Positions 1-9,216 of a stretch of 58,410 nt of DNA are shown piece after piece (the stretch's first letter is position 1; each line of letters opens with the position of its first letter). Made by a program: the position numbers and the translations under genes. Source of the stretch: an uncultured Eubacteriales bacterium (GTDB taxonomy: Bacteria > Bacillota > Clostridia > Oscillospirales > Acutalibacteraceae). The stretch lies in NCBI GenBank assembly GCA_934464615.1, contig CAKSKA010000013.1:1-58410 (forward strand), read 5' to 3'. Below the pieces are notes generated by a model. The model saw only the letters and a list, made by a program, of their open reading frames with translations. It was not told the DNA's origin and ran no database searches.

Positions 1-132
1 ATTATCAAGTCCGATTATAATTCCGCCTTCATTTTCCCTTAACAGTTGAAGCGCTAAATTTGCGCCTATAAATCCGGCAGCGCCTGTTATTAAAACTGTC
101 TTGGATTCAAGCGTTATGTTTTGCGAAAGCAT
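1..132 (-). CDS. NAD-dependent nucleotide-sugar epimerase/dehydratase, N-terminus only
   Basis: The window edge cuts this gene; only its first 44 codons are present. They read as a start followed by the Rossmann glycine motif TGAAGFIGANLA at residues 17-28, the NAD-binding signature of extended short-chain dehydrogenases such as UDP-glucuronate 4-epimerase or UDP-glucose 4-epimerase. It is the last visible gene of the minus-strand polysaccharide operon and starts 16 bases after the nitroreductase-family gene stops. It probably supplies a nucleotide sugar to the glycosyltransferases upstream. The exact substrate cannot be told from the fragment. Confidence 0.8.
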   Translation of the reverse strand, partial: MLSQNITLESKTVLITGAAGFIGANLALQLLRENEGGIIIGLDN

Positions 133-148
133 GGAAATTCACCCCTTT

Positions 149-1114
149 TTAAGATATTATCTGCGTCTCAGGCTCATAACGCTGTGAGCGCGTTGTTTTA
201 ACATGGTTTTCAGGATAATTTCCTACCCCTATAAATAATATCGGCACCTCATTATCGGGGATATTCAATATTTCCCGTACGTTTTTCTCTTGCTGTTGTG
301 TAAGCGATGCACTTAACGGAATACATCCGATGCCGTAAAAATGCAATGCATATAAAACACTCATTGCATACATACCGCCATCAATATAAGGCTGAAAAAG
401 TTCCCTGCTTTTATTAAAGCAATATAAGTCGGTTGTTATTAAAAGTAACTTATCTATTTCTTGCCCAAATCCGCGGTTGCCGTTCTGATTTTTCAAAACA
501 CTTTCAATTTTTATTTTATCTGCAATTACGCGGCACTGCCAACCCTGCCTATTGCAAGCCGACGGCGTAAACTGTGCAATTTTTAATGCTTGTTCAATTT
601 GTTGTATATCTACACTCTCGTGCGAAAAATGACGTATGCTGTGTCTGCTTTCGGCAAATCTATCAAATGGTAAATTGTCAACATCCGGAGGAGTATCAAA
701 TGAAATAACTCCCCCGCTGTTATCAGGCTCACCCGGCAATTCCTTTATCTTAAGTTCCAAAGATTTATTAACTGCACCGTATTCATTGTTTTTCCTAACA
801 TATTCATATAAACAACATAATGCGGTTTTATAAAACTGTTGCCGAATATCGTATTTTTCCGAATACTGTTGCATTGCATTTATTAATGCTTCTATATTCT
901 TTTCACCGAATCCAGCGCGATAATCCTCATATGACAAGCCCTTTTCTATTGCATGATAAAGCTTTGTAATACTGGCCCTATACTGTTTGTACTGAACACA
1001 TGCACCTTCTGTAAAAGCATAATTATCGAAGGCTTTTAAATAGCGCTGTGATTGCTTCTTTATTGAGTTTTGATTTTTTCGGAAAACCTTTTTTATACAG
1101 TTTAATGCTTTCAT
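149..1114 (-). CDS. Nitroreductase-family flavoprotein in polysaccharide operon
   Basis: A 321-aa protein. The C-terminal half looks like an FMN-dependent nitroreductase domain: SRHSIRHF at residues 156-163, TPSACNRQGW at 183-192, and a GGMYAMSVLYALH helix near 247-258. The N-terminal 130 residues form a helical extension of unknown role. The start ATG overlaps the flippase stop (ATGA) and has AAGGAAGG upstream, so translation is probably coupled. Nitroreductase-like proteins recur in capsule loci, but their substrate there is unclear. A redox step on a sugar, lipid carrier or substituent is a guess. Function is unassigned beyond the family. Confidence 0.75.
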   Translation of the reverse strand: MKALNCIKKVFRKNQNSIKKQSQRYLKAFDNYAFTEGACVQYKQYRASITKLYHAIEKGLSYEDYRAGFGEKNIEALINAMQQYSEKYDIRQQFYKTALCCLYEYVRKNNEYGAVNKSLELKIKELPGEPDNSGGVISFDTPPDVDNLPFDRFAESRHSIRHFSHESVDIQQIEQALKIAQFTPSACNRQGWQCRVIADKIKIESVLKNQNGNRGFGQEIDKLLLITTDLYCFNKSRELFQPYIDGGMYAMSVLYALHFYGIGCIPLSASLTQQQEKNVREILNIPDNEVPILFIGVGNYPENHVKTTRSQRYEPETQIIS

Positions 1115-2661
1115 CCGATTGCCTTCCTTTTTAATACCGTTTTTATCAATTTGTTTTTTAATGATAAAATAAGCTTTTTAAAGTAGTTATACTCATTTAA
1201 TTTTCTGAAAAATAACCAAAAAATCAGATTAGGTATTACACAACAAACTATCATTCTGCATACAAACCAACCGATTCCCTCAGGAAATTTCATACATATC
1301 AAATATGTAGGCACCGTAGCTATTATCGTAATTAATAAATACCATAATATACTCATTATATTTTTCATCGGTGACCTTTTAAACAACTTTTTAAACAGTA
1401 CGTAATTTGCCCAAGGTAAAGAAATAACAAATGCAATAATAGTGGACACTACTATTCCGTAAATTCCGATAACATTGACTAAAACCAAGTTAAACACAAC
1501 ATTTACAACCATAGATACATACGGACGCATTTTATCTTCAACCCAAAGTCCCGCTGCATCTTTAAATGTAAGTATTGTGCGCTGAATTGTATAAATGAAG
1601 AAGTACGCAACCATGCATATAACGAAAGTCATTCCCAATTTCAATTCATCGCCAACCCATATATGCATAAATGGTTCGTAAAGACACATCAAGCATACGC
1701 TGCACCAGCCGACAATCCAAGCATTAACAAACGAAAGTTTTTTAAAAAAACCATAGTTTTCTTCAATAGAATCTGTAACCAACTTATTGCCGATACCCGC
1801 AGTAAGTGAAGAATATAACACCATAATAAAACCGCAGAGGGCATTCATTATGTAATAGTAGTTGCCATATTGTGCGGTCATACTCAAGCCTAAGAATGCC
1901 GATATAACCATAACATCCGCTGAATGTACCACTATACTGTTTAGTTTTGTTCCAAAAAGCCCACTAAGACGTTTATATATTCCTTGCCTTGTTTCATTAT
2001 CTATTTTACCATAGCATTTAATGTTCGGATATTTTCTGTTTGTTATGTATGAATTAAGTCCGTTTGTTATTAATGTTCCTATTATAGGTACCATAGCATA
2101 GGCATAGAAGTTTCTTGTATAGTAAAGCATAAATATCTGTCCGAATTGAACAAATAAATTTACACCTGTTATTATATTACTTGTAATATCATTACGTTGA
2201 TGGGCTGCAAGTAAACTTTGCTTATATCCTGCAAAAAAATAACTGATAACTGAATTTATTAAATAGATATAATAAAGACAATATACATTTATTCCCGCCG
2301 GTGGATCCTTTTTTATTAAGAACGGCACTGCCGGAACAAGCAGCGTACCTACTGCCAAAATAATTAAACCTATTATTCTGTAGAGTTTTCTATAGTAATT
2401 TAACAGTGCATTAAGTCTTGCATAATCGTTTTCTGCTATGGGTTTATACATTGTGTATACAATGGCAGTGCCAAGTCCTAATTCGGCAAGGCTTAAAAAG
2501 CTTAGTATAGATGAAAACAGCGTTCCGATACCTAAATAAGATGCACCTAATAAATGCAAAATAATTGTACGCGTAACAAATGGCAAAACCAGGGTTACAA
2601 ATCTATTAATTACACCGAAAATAATATTTCTCGTTGCGTTTGCCGTTCTGGTATCTTTCAT
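1111..2661 (-). CDS. Polysaccharide flippase, Wzx/MATE-like
   Basis: A 516-aa very hydrophobic protein with about 12-14 predicted membrane helices, typical of the oligosaccharide flippase (PST/MOP) family. It should move the undecaprenyl-diphosphate-linked repeat unit across the cytoplasmic membrane. The N-terminus, with arginine- and threonine-rich residues before the first helix and the LGASYLGIGTLFSSILSFLSLAE segment (split here over residues near 39-61), matches Wzx proteins. A GGAGG ribosome site lies five bases before the ATG. It sits between a pyruvyl transferase and the nitroreductase gene, and with the Wzy-like protein it implies a Wzx/Wzy-type pathway. Confidence 0.88.
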   Translation of the reverse strand: MKDTRTANATRNIIFGVINRFVTLVLPFVTRTIILHLLGASYLGIGTLFSSILSFLSLAELGLGTAIVYTMYKPIAENDYARLNALLNYYRKLYRIIGLIILAVGTLLVPAVPFLIKKDPPAGINVYCLYYIYLINSVISYFFAGYKQSLLAAHQRNDITSNIITGVNLFVQFGQIFMLYYTRNFYAYAMVPIIGTLITNGLNSYITNRKYPNIKCYGKIDNETRQGIYKRLSGLFGTKLNSIVVHSADVMVISAFLGLSMTAQYGNYYYIMNALCGFIMVLYSSLTAGIGNKLVTDSIEENYGFFKKLSFVNAWIVGWCSVCLMCLYEPFMHIWVGDELKLGMTFVICMVAYFFIYTIQRTILTFKDAAGLWVEDKMRPYVSMVVNVVFNLVLVNVIGIYGIVVSTIIAFVISLPWANYVLFKKLFKRSPMKNIMSILWYLLITIIATVPTYLICMKFPEGIGWFVCRMIVCCVIPNLIFWLFFRKLNEYNYFKKLILSLKNKLIKTVLKRKAIG

Positions 2662-2673
2662 TTTTTCCTCCGG

Positions 2674-3864
2674 TTAAATGTTTACATAATCGAAAACATT
2701 GTTTTTTTGTACCTGACAAGTTACAGTCTTAATATTTTCCGAGATGTCCTTGCATTTTTCAGACAAATAAACAACAGCATCCAATACTTTCTCTTTATCA
2801 ATGTCACAGCGAACATCAAAGCAGAAGTTCTGTTGTGAGTACATTTCGGTTAATTCCCTGTATTTCATAGCCCAACCGAAAACTATTGCCGGAACTCCCT
2901 GCTTATAAGCATGCACAATTGAGTGATAACGAGAAGCAATAACAAAATCAAAATGCTTTACTGTATTCTCAAATTCTATACAGTTTAACTCTTTTTCGAT
3001 GACCGTAACACTTTCATTATTATCGAACATTGATTTAATTTTTTTGCATATAGCAAGGTCCTCTACCGCGTGGTACATAAGATATACCGTTTTCCCCTTG
3101 CTCAATAATACATTTATAATATCTTTATAAAGTTCAAGCAATTCATCTTGATTTCCGAACTTATTATTCTTGCTGTTGGGAATTATCGCAACACTGCCGT
3201 TTTTAATTTCTATTCCGTTGGTATCAATTGGATTTTTAAAAATATTATTCAAATCTATATCCGTATTTTGCAATACTAAATCAGGGGTTTTAATAACATT
3301 TTTAAGTTTATACTTACTCTTTAAACTATCAAATCCGTCTTGCTCGCGCGCCATAATAACCCTGGGATATTTTAAATAATGTTTGATTAATATATTTAAA
3401 ACAGCGCCGCCTCTGCCTGTATATTCAAAAGGTCCTAATGATTGCGGCATAATGTAAACGGGAATTCTGAAATGTTTGGCGAGCATAATACGGCGTAAGT
3501 ATGCGTGGTTTGTGGAGTCACCCCAACTTGAGCCCAAGGCATATCCGCTTATATCAATAAGCAAATCTGCATTTTTAAAAATTTCCCTATACCTGCTGTA
3601 ACTTTTCCCGTTTTCATTATTAAAATACTTATTTTTAAGCAATCCTGTCATAAGTGACATGGCTTCGCCGAAATGCGGGAAAGGTAATACTTCAAATTTA
3701 TAATTATCCTTTTCGCGACTGCTGCGTTTTGAATCCAATCCCGAAAACAGAATAATTTTTCTGTCCGGATATTTTTGCCGCATTTTGTCAATAGTTATAA
3801 GTGTCATGGCCTGGGCGCCCTTGTTATAAAATTCACCGCCGGTTATTAAAATATATCTGTCCAT
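2674..3864 (-). CDS. Polysaccharide pyruvyl transferase family protein
   Basis: A 396-aa protein with the CsaB/WcaK-type polysaccharide pyruvyl transferase fold. The N-terminal glycine-rich GGEFYNKGAQAM (residues 9-20) resembles the family's G-N-GD/Q start, and the C-terminal SRYHSIVHAYKQGVPAIVFGW block (near 310-330) carries the family's conserved R-H motif. Family members transfer pyruvate ketals from phosphoenolpyruvate to sugars, or act as related glycan-modifying enzymes. It is one of two paralogues in the operon and starts with AGGAAG upstream of ATG. Its acceptor sugar is unknown. Confidence 0.8.
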   Translation of the reverse strand: MDRYILITGGEFYNKGAQAMTLITIDKMRQKYPDRKIILFSGLDSKRSSREKDNYKFEVLPFPHFGEAMSLMTGLLKNKYFNNENGKSYSRYREIFKNADLLIDISGYALGSSWGDSTNHAYLRRIMLAKHFRIPVYIMPQSLGPFEYTGRGGAVLNILIKHYLKYPRVIMAREQDGFDSLKSKYKLKNVIKTPDLVLQNTDIDLNNIFKNPIDTNGIEIKNGSVAIIPNSKNNKFGNQDELLELYKDIINVLLSKGKTVYLMYHAVEDLAICKKIKSMFDNNESVTVIEKELNCIEFENTVKHFDFVIASRYHSIVHAYKQGVPAIVFGWAMKYRELTEMYSQQNFCFDVRCDIDKEKVLDAVVYLSEKCKDISENIKTVTCQVQKNNVFDYVNI

Positions 3865-3867
3865 ATT

Positions 3868-4770
3868 TTACTTCCTAACAATTATATTTTTAAATTTGCA
3901 ATACAATAATGTCTTAGTAGCTTCTTTTAACTCAGAAAAACCAAACGGATATATAAACAAACCTTTCCAAAAAAGTCTATATGCCTTTTTAAAATCACTC
4001 TGTACACAAAATTCAGATATTCTTAAAACCCTTACTGCATATGCTTTTCTATGCTTTTTTAAATAATCTAAATTTTTATTTAAAATTCTTTCATAAGCTA
4101 AAGCCTTACGCTCACGATTGTTCGTTATTTGTCCGCAATTATGAAAATAATAGTTTACAAGAGGCGTTTCAACATAATCGACTTTATATTTTCTTGCAAT
4201 CCTCAGCCATAAATCGAAATCCTGTGCCGCAGGCATATCAGGATCAAACATACCTGCATCTAAAACGGCCTTTCTGCTGCAAAGCGGAAAAGAAGTGGAA
4301 CCTATAATATTCTCATAGATCAAATCATCAAAAATATATCCTGATTTATAAATTCGGCGCTGCACACTCTTTGAATTTTCCGAAATAGTATAATTGCCGC
4401 AATAAACAAGTCCGATTTCTTCATTAACAAACTTTTCTAACTGTTTTTCTGTTTTTAAAGGCAGCCATTCATCATCATCATCTAAAAAAGCTATGTATTT
4501 ACCTGTAGAATTTTCAATGCCCGTATTACGTGCAGCGCATGCCCCCTTACATTGAGAATGTTGTATGTATTTAAGTCCGATCGCTTTGTAACTCTCAGCA
4601 AGAGCTTTAACTTCATCGCGGTACTCATAGTCAAACGGACTGTCATCAACAATTATAATCTCAATGTTTCTATATGTTTGATTTACTACACTGTCAATCG
4701 CACGTTTTAACATATCGGGTTTGCGTTTACACGTCGTAATAATAGCAGAAACTAACACATTATTATCCAT
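3868..4770 (-). CDS. Glycosyltransferase family 2
   Basis: A 300-aa GT-A fold transferase. The N-terminus SAIITTCKRKPDMLKRAI leads to the first acidic motif VDDSP at residues 41-45, and the metal/nucleotide-binding FLDDDDEW lies at 95-102. Such enzymes add one sugar to the lipid-linked repeat unit at the cytoplasmic face. A basic C-terminus may touch the membrane. AAGGAG precedes the ATG, and the gene lies 3 bases from the next one in the operon. Donor and acceptor are not predictable. Confidence 0.85.
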   Translation of the reverse strand: MDNNVLVSAIITTCKRKPDMLKRAIDSVVNQTYRNIEIIIVDDSPFDYEYRDEVKALAESYKAIGLKYIQHSQCKGACAARNTGIENSTGKYIAFLDDDDEWLPLKTEKQLEKFVNEEIGLVYCGNYTISENSKSVQRRIYKSGYIFDDLIYENIIGSTSFPLCSRKAVLDAGMFDPDMPAAQDFDLWLRIARKYKVDYVETPLVNYYFHNCGQITNNRERKALAYERILNKNLDYLKKHRKAYAVRVLRISEFCVQSDFKKAYRLFWKGLFIYPFGFSELKEATKTLLYCKFKNIIVRK

Positions 4771-4800
4771 TTAAATACTCTCCTTAATAAGCAACTCAAA

Positions 4801-6063
4801 TCAATTCAACCTAGAAGTATTATTCCCTTTACTTGCAAAGCTGAATGCTACAAACGCAAAGCACAAAACAACTTGTATTAAAACCGTGTAATAACTGACA
4901 CCGCCTATATCAAAAATCAGTGATTCGACAATCAGACCGATACCGAGTTCTTTATAATGACCTTTGTCATTTCTTATTTTTGCAAGATTTATAAATAATT
5001 TACCCACAAAGCAATAATATAACAAAAATCCTATTATACCTAAATCATATAATAATTCAACGTAATTATTGTGAGCGTAGTAAAAATGCTTTGTTATTTG
5101 CAGATTATAGTACTTAAAAGTATCCAATCCATAACCGAAAATCGGCTTTTTAAGCCATGCATCAAATCCTATTTCTATCATTTTTTTACGTGTTGCGTCA
5201 CTGCTTACATCGCTCGTTCCGCCTTCCGCAAGGCTTAACAACTGTTCAAATCTAAAGCCTACGCTCTCATACAGCAACGGTATTTTCATAACCGCAAGGT
5301 ATAAAATTAAAATAATTGCCGCTGCCTTAACTATGTTTAATATAGATTTTATAACGTCGTTTCTGTCTTTTGTTACAAAGAAATAAACCAAACATAACAG
5401 AACCGCAATAATAGTTTTTCTGCCGCCGGAGGCCGCCATCATAAACAATATAAAAGCAAGGCTTAGACCATTAAATATCTTTGATAAAACATGACCTTTA
5501 AATATCAAAAGCCATGCTGCAAACACTGCCGATACCATTAAAAATGATGAAAATATGTTTGCATTTTCGGTTATATTTCCACCCAGTCGTTCGCCGCCTT
5601 CGGCTTCTGTAACAAATTGACCGGTTGCAAAAATAAGTATACATAAAATATCAGATGCACAAACATATACGTACGCAAAATAATCCAATTTTTCCGTTGT
5701 GTCAATTGTATTTATAAAGCAGAATGTAATAATAAGCGAAACCGCCATATTATAAACCTGTCCGTAAACAAGATTATCTGCCCATAAAAATGACATTACA
5801 GACCATACCATCAACACAACGTACCATAAAGTATATTTGCAAATCTGTGTTTTTGATGTTTTAAATACAAAAGAGGATAAAAGAGTCCATGCAACAAAAA
5901 CATACATACTTATGCTTGATAATATCGGAGGCAACAGTGTGTTTTTCGCGATATAATTTAAAAGTATATATAGCGTCATTAAGAAAACTTGCATGTTTAT
6001 TACTTTTTTAAACTTCTCGTTTTTTTCTGCTTTTTTAATGTAAACAGATTCCAACCGTTTCAC
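4801..6063 (-). CDS. O-antigen polymerase/ligase-like membrane protein (Wzy-like)
   Basis: A 420-aa protein with about 10-12 hydrophobic segments and a large extracytoplasmic loop containing RFEQLLSLAEGG and the conserved DAWLKKPIFGYGLDTFK and HNNYVELLYDLGIIGF stretches of the O-antigen ligase superfamily. It most likely polymerises repeat units outside the membrane after flipping. The GTG start used here overlaps the stop of the radical SAM gene by four bases (GTGA). A TTG nine bases further in is better spaced from the AGAAGG ribosome site and is an alternative start. Confidence 0.82.
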   Translation of the reverse strand: MKRLESVYIKKAEKNEKFKKVINMQVFLMTLYILLNYIAKNTLLPPILSSISMYVFVAWTLLSSFVFKTSKTQICKYTLWYVVLMVWSVMSFLWADNLVYGQVYNMAVSLIITFCFINTIDTTEKLDYFAYVYVCASDILCILIFATGQFVTEAEGGERLGGNITENANIFSSFLMVSAVFAAWLLIFKGHVLSKIFNGLSLAFILFMMAASGGRKTIIAVLLCLVYFFVTKDRNDVIKSILNIVKAAAIILILYLAVMKIPLLYESVGFRFEQLLSLAEGGTSDVSSDATRKKMIEIGFDAWLKKPIFGYGLDTFKYYNLQITKHFYYAHNNYVELLYDLGIIGFLLYYCFVGKLFINLAKIRNDKGHYKELGIGLIVESLIFDIGGVSYYTVLIQVVLCFAFVAFSFASKGNNTSRLN

Positions 6064-7166
6064 CTTCTGCGAAGTAATTTAGCTTTAATAATTGAAAGTC
6101 TTAAATGCGTTCTGTCAAGCATATTTCTGATATTGCTTTTAACAATATCTTTTCTTGTTGCCGTAACATTATTTTCACGCAGTTTGCCGGACAAAAATTC
6201 CTTCATTCTTTGCGTATACCATTCGCCGCCGTCAATTGTAACTCTATTACGCAAAGAAGCATATGTAGGCGTTTGCAAATCCGGTATACAGCCAAGTGAC
6301 ATAAAATGACTTGAATTCATACAAAACAGTGATGAGCAATGCTTACCTACAGGGCAAAATTTAATTTTTTTATTTGGGTTTTTAAATATATCTGTTCCTG
6401 CCACCGTACAATAACATCTTTGCATTATTCCTGTTGCAAGATTAAGTGTAAAAGTCCAATCGCCCGCATAACAAAACTCTTTACGCTTTGTATTAAAGTT
6501 TTTCATTGTAAAGTCGAAAAGCGGGGATTCAAATTCTCTGCCGTTTTCAATATACTTATCTTTGCCGAATTCGGTCATTAATTCGACATCGCCGTATAAA
6601 TCATTCTCTTTGCGTGTTGCTGCAACCTGCGGATAAGCGCCAACATTTTCAAGACAAAGTTTTTTTATTTCATCAAGATATGGCAAATAACCGTCATACA
6701 AATTTATCTGAACCAAAAAAGAACAACCGTTTTTTGAAACAAACTTAACATTTTCAAAAAAGTTATTGATCATATTAAGTCGTTTAAGTTCCAAATAATG
6801 CAAAGAAAAAGCAAAATGCAACCGTGATTTGCAATCTTCATCAAGTCTTGACATAAGGGACTTAAATCTGCTTGTAAGCGTTCCGTTGGTTGTAACATTA
6901 ACATAATGTCCGTTTTCAAGCAACATCTGCACAACATCCAAGGTTGAATCAGGTGCCAACGTCTCGCCGGCCCCGCATATGCTGAAATAGCATACTCCAC
7001 CCAGTCTATCTTTCGAAAGCGCCTTTTTCATAGTATCAATCGAATATTTGTATTCCGGCATTTTACCGGAATTTTTATTTCGCTGTATAACATAGCAATA
7101 GTCACATCTTAAATTACAAACCGTAACCGGTATTAAACATTCAATAAAACGTTTGATTTTATCCAT
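6060..7166 (-). CDS. Radical SAM protein with C-terminal cysteine-rich region
   Basis: A 368-aa protein with the [4Fe-4S]-SAM motif CNLRCDYC (Cys17, Cys21, Cys24) and a GGE-like GAGETL at 65-70. The C-terminal part has further cysteines at 232, 251, 253, 271, 277, 282 and 293, arranged like a SPASM/twitch domain binding auxiliary Fe-S clusters. Radical SAM enzymes cleave S-adenosylmethionine to start radical chemistry. The gene is tightly packed between a pyruvyl transferase gene (8-base overlap) and the polymerase gene, so it probably modifies a sugar, a carrier or an attached peptide or amino acid in polysaccharide synthesis. The precise reaction is unknown. Confidence 0.82.
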   Translation of the reverse strand: MDKIKRFIECLIPVTVCNLRCDYCYVIQRNKNSGKMPEYKYSIDTMKKALSKDRLGGVCYFSICGAGETLAPDSTLDVVQMLLENGHYVNVTTNGTLTSRFKSLMSRLDEDCKSRLHFAFSLHYLELKRLNMINNFFENVKFVSKNGCSFLVQINLYDGYLPYLDEIKKLCLENVGAYPQVAATRKENDLYGDVELMTEFGKDKYIENGREFESPLFDFTMKNFNTKRKEFCYAGDWTFTLNLATGIMQRCYCTVAGTDIFKNPNKKIKFCPVGKHCSSLFCMNSSHFMSLGCIPDLQTPTYASLRNRVTIDGGEWYTQRMKEFLSGKLRENNVTATRKDIVKSNIRNMLDRTHLRLSIIKAKLLRRR

Positions 7167-8247
7167 TATGTGATTTCTCCCGTAAAACTGTTTTTAGTGG
7201 TGCAAACCTTTCTGCAAGTGACTGCCAATGCTGTTCGTTATCTGTCGATTTATTTGCATACTCTTTAATAAGATCGACAGTCAACTCGCTTTTGTCTTTT
7301 AAAAACTTAATATTGTCAAAATCATTAATCCAATCATAAACGCCGCATACTTTATGGTTATAATTTGAAAGCACGATGCACGGTGTGTTTACAAGAACTG
7401 CAAAAATCATACCATGCAAACGATCTGTAATTACAAGACCTACGTCTGCAAACCTCTCTAAAAGCTTTTTAAGTTCGATCTCACGATTACCCGGTCCGAC
7501 ATTTAACTCAGCTATTGTGTCTGTTTTAGTTATATTTAAACCGCAATCCGATATACATTTTTCAATGTATTCTTTATCGCTATTATTTAAAATCCCTTCA
7601 CGATCGTTTCGTAAACAAAGCATAACGCTGTTATTTCTGTCATCATTTTGCTTTAATGGCGTTGTTTGCTTTAAAGACAATACTATATCAGGCACACAAA
7701 AAGACGGCGCATTAAACAAAGTCTTAACCTTGTTGTAAGAAGCAAGCTCCCGCGTAAAAATAGTCAAATTTTTATGTTTATTATATATTTTTTTTGATAT
7801 TTCGGTTTCAATACAACCGTCGTCATCTTCGGTAAAATAGACTGTTTGCGGAAAAATTATTACAGGTACATTTTTGATTTTTTTAAGAACAATTCTACGT
7901 ATATCTTCTATGTAATCGTACACATTTCCGAGATTTCCGCCGCCTTGAAGAATAATTATATCGTTTTTACCTATACATTTCTTTATCCTACAAATGTGCT
8001 GATATATGTCACCTTCAGTCACCTCGATTATATTGTAATCGGGAAGAACTGTTTTAACATAAGCGGTTGTTGCGTATGTTATTGCCTGATCTCCCATATT
8101 TCTATGGTCTGTAGTACCCAAAATCCAACAATTATGTTCTTTAACATCTATATTATGTTTTTCTTTAGCGCCGCTTAAGCATTTTGCCTCAAGTTTCAAA
8201 TAGTGTAAATATTTACGAAATCTTCCCAATTTTCTATCTCCGTTCAA
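7159..8247 (-). CDS. Polysaccharide pyruvyl transferase family protein (second copy)
   Basis: A 362-aa paralogue-type relative of the protein at 2674-3864. GTTDHRNMGDQAITYA (near 44-59) is the family's N-terminal G-N-GD motif, LQGGGNLGN (near 99-107) follows, and ITDRLHGMIFAVLVNTPCIV (near 280-300) is the conserved R-H block. It probably decorates a sugar with pyruvate or performs a related transfer. The TTG start overlaps the upstream stop. A second TTG at 8229, eight bases after a GGAG, is as likely as the true start. Confidence 0.8.
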   Translation of the reverse strand: MNGDRKLGRFRKYLHYLKLEAKCLSGAKEKHNIDVKEHNCWILGTTDHRNMGDQAITYATTAYVKTVLPDYNIIEVTEGDIYQHICRIKKCIGKNDIIILQGGGNLGNVYDYIEDIRRIVLKKIKNVPVIIFPQTVYFTEDDDGCIETEISKKIYNKHKNLTIFTRELASYNKVKTLFNAPSFCVPDIVLSLKQTTPLKQNDDRNNSVMLCLRNDREGILNNSDKEYIEKCISDCGLNITKTDTIAELNVGPGNREIELKKLLERFADVGLVITDRLHGMIFAVLVNTPCIVLSNYNHKVCGVYDWINDFDNIKFLKDKSELTVDLIKEYANKSTDNEQHWQSLAERFAPLKTVLREKSHNG

Positions 8248-9212
8248 AGTCGTTTAGTTCTTATTATCAACTTTAACAAAGGTCTCAAATAACAATATAA
8301 GAAAATTTTGATTTTATAACCTTTGCTGCAATAAGGTGATTTAACTGTCTGTTTGCCTTTAGCATTTAAATATTCTATTGCTTCATTTATGCGCGGCGTT
8401 AAGTTTTCCTCAAATTTGTTTGTTAAAACGGCACTCCATACATTATAAGCCGCTAAACAACTCCTGTATTCAAGATAATCCTCCAAATCCGCATAATTTT
8501 CCGTTAAAAAAGAACCTCTTTCTCTCTCAAGTTCGAATATATCCAAGGCGTTTTTAACCGATACCGTCGAAGTAATACTGCCGCTTCTTTGAATATAAAA
8601 GTACAATTTGGCATTGCAATAAACAATTTTGTCAGCCTTATCGAACAACTTATATGTTGTGCCCAAATCTTCCCAATTTCTACCAACAGGATACAAAACA
8701 CCGTCAAAAAGACTTTTCTTATACATTTTGTTCCAGGCGTAATTCATAAACTTATCGCTCGTAACAAGTTCTTGCATCGCTGTTGTCTTGTTAAAAATTC
8801 CGGTTGTACACGAAATTTCATCTTCAACTTTACAATTATAATCCTGCGTTTTTATATAACCGCAAACCGCAATATCTGCCTTATTATCAACAATTAAATT
8901 AAAAAGCGTTTCGCAATATTTCGGATGAATATAATCATCCCCGTCTATAAAACAGATAAATTCTCCGTCTGCGGCGGCAATTCCGGTATTTCGCGCATCA
9001 GACAATCCCCCGTTTTGCTTATGTATGACGCTTATACGCATGTCCTTAAATGCCAATTCATCGCATATTTCACCCGTAGAATCGCGTGATCCGTCATCTA
9101 CCAATATAATTTCAATATCAGTAAGTGTTTGACTGATTATGCTGTTCACACATTTTTCAATATATTTTTCAACATTATATGCCGGTACAACTATACTTAC
9201 TTTAGGTTTCAC
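8244..9212 (-). CDS. Glycosyltransferase family 2 (EpsJ-like)
   Basis: A 322-aa GT-A transferase with the classic N-terminus SIVVPAYNVEKYIEKCV, VDDGS at 39-43 and the DxD-type FIDGDDYIHP near 92-101, close to EpsJ/CpsI-type capsule transferases. The C-terminus ends in a hydrophobic, basic segment (IKIFLYCYLRPLLKLII) that may anchor it at the membrane. It starts with GTG and overlaps the next gene's start. It adds one sugar to the repeat unit; its specificity is unknown. Confidence 0.87.
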   Translation of the reverse strand: MKPKVSIVVPAYNVEKYIEKCVNSIISQTLTDIEIILVDDGSRDSTGEICDELAFKDMRISVIHKQNGGLSDARNTGIAAADGEFICFIDGDDYIHPKYCETLFNLIVDNKADIAVCGYIKTQDYNCKVEDEISCTTGIFNKTTAMQELVTSDKFMNYAWNKMYKKSLFDGVLYPVGRNWEDLGTTYKLFDKADKIVYCNAKLYFYIQRSGSITSTVSVKNALDIFELERERGSFLTENYADLEDYLEYRSCLAAYNVWSAVLTNKFEENLTPRINEAIEYLNAKGKQTVKSPYCSKGYKIKIFLYCYLRPLLKLIIRTKRL

Positions 9213-9216
9213 TTTA

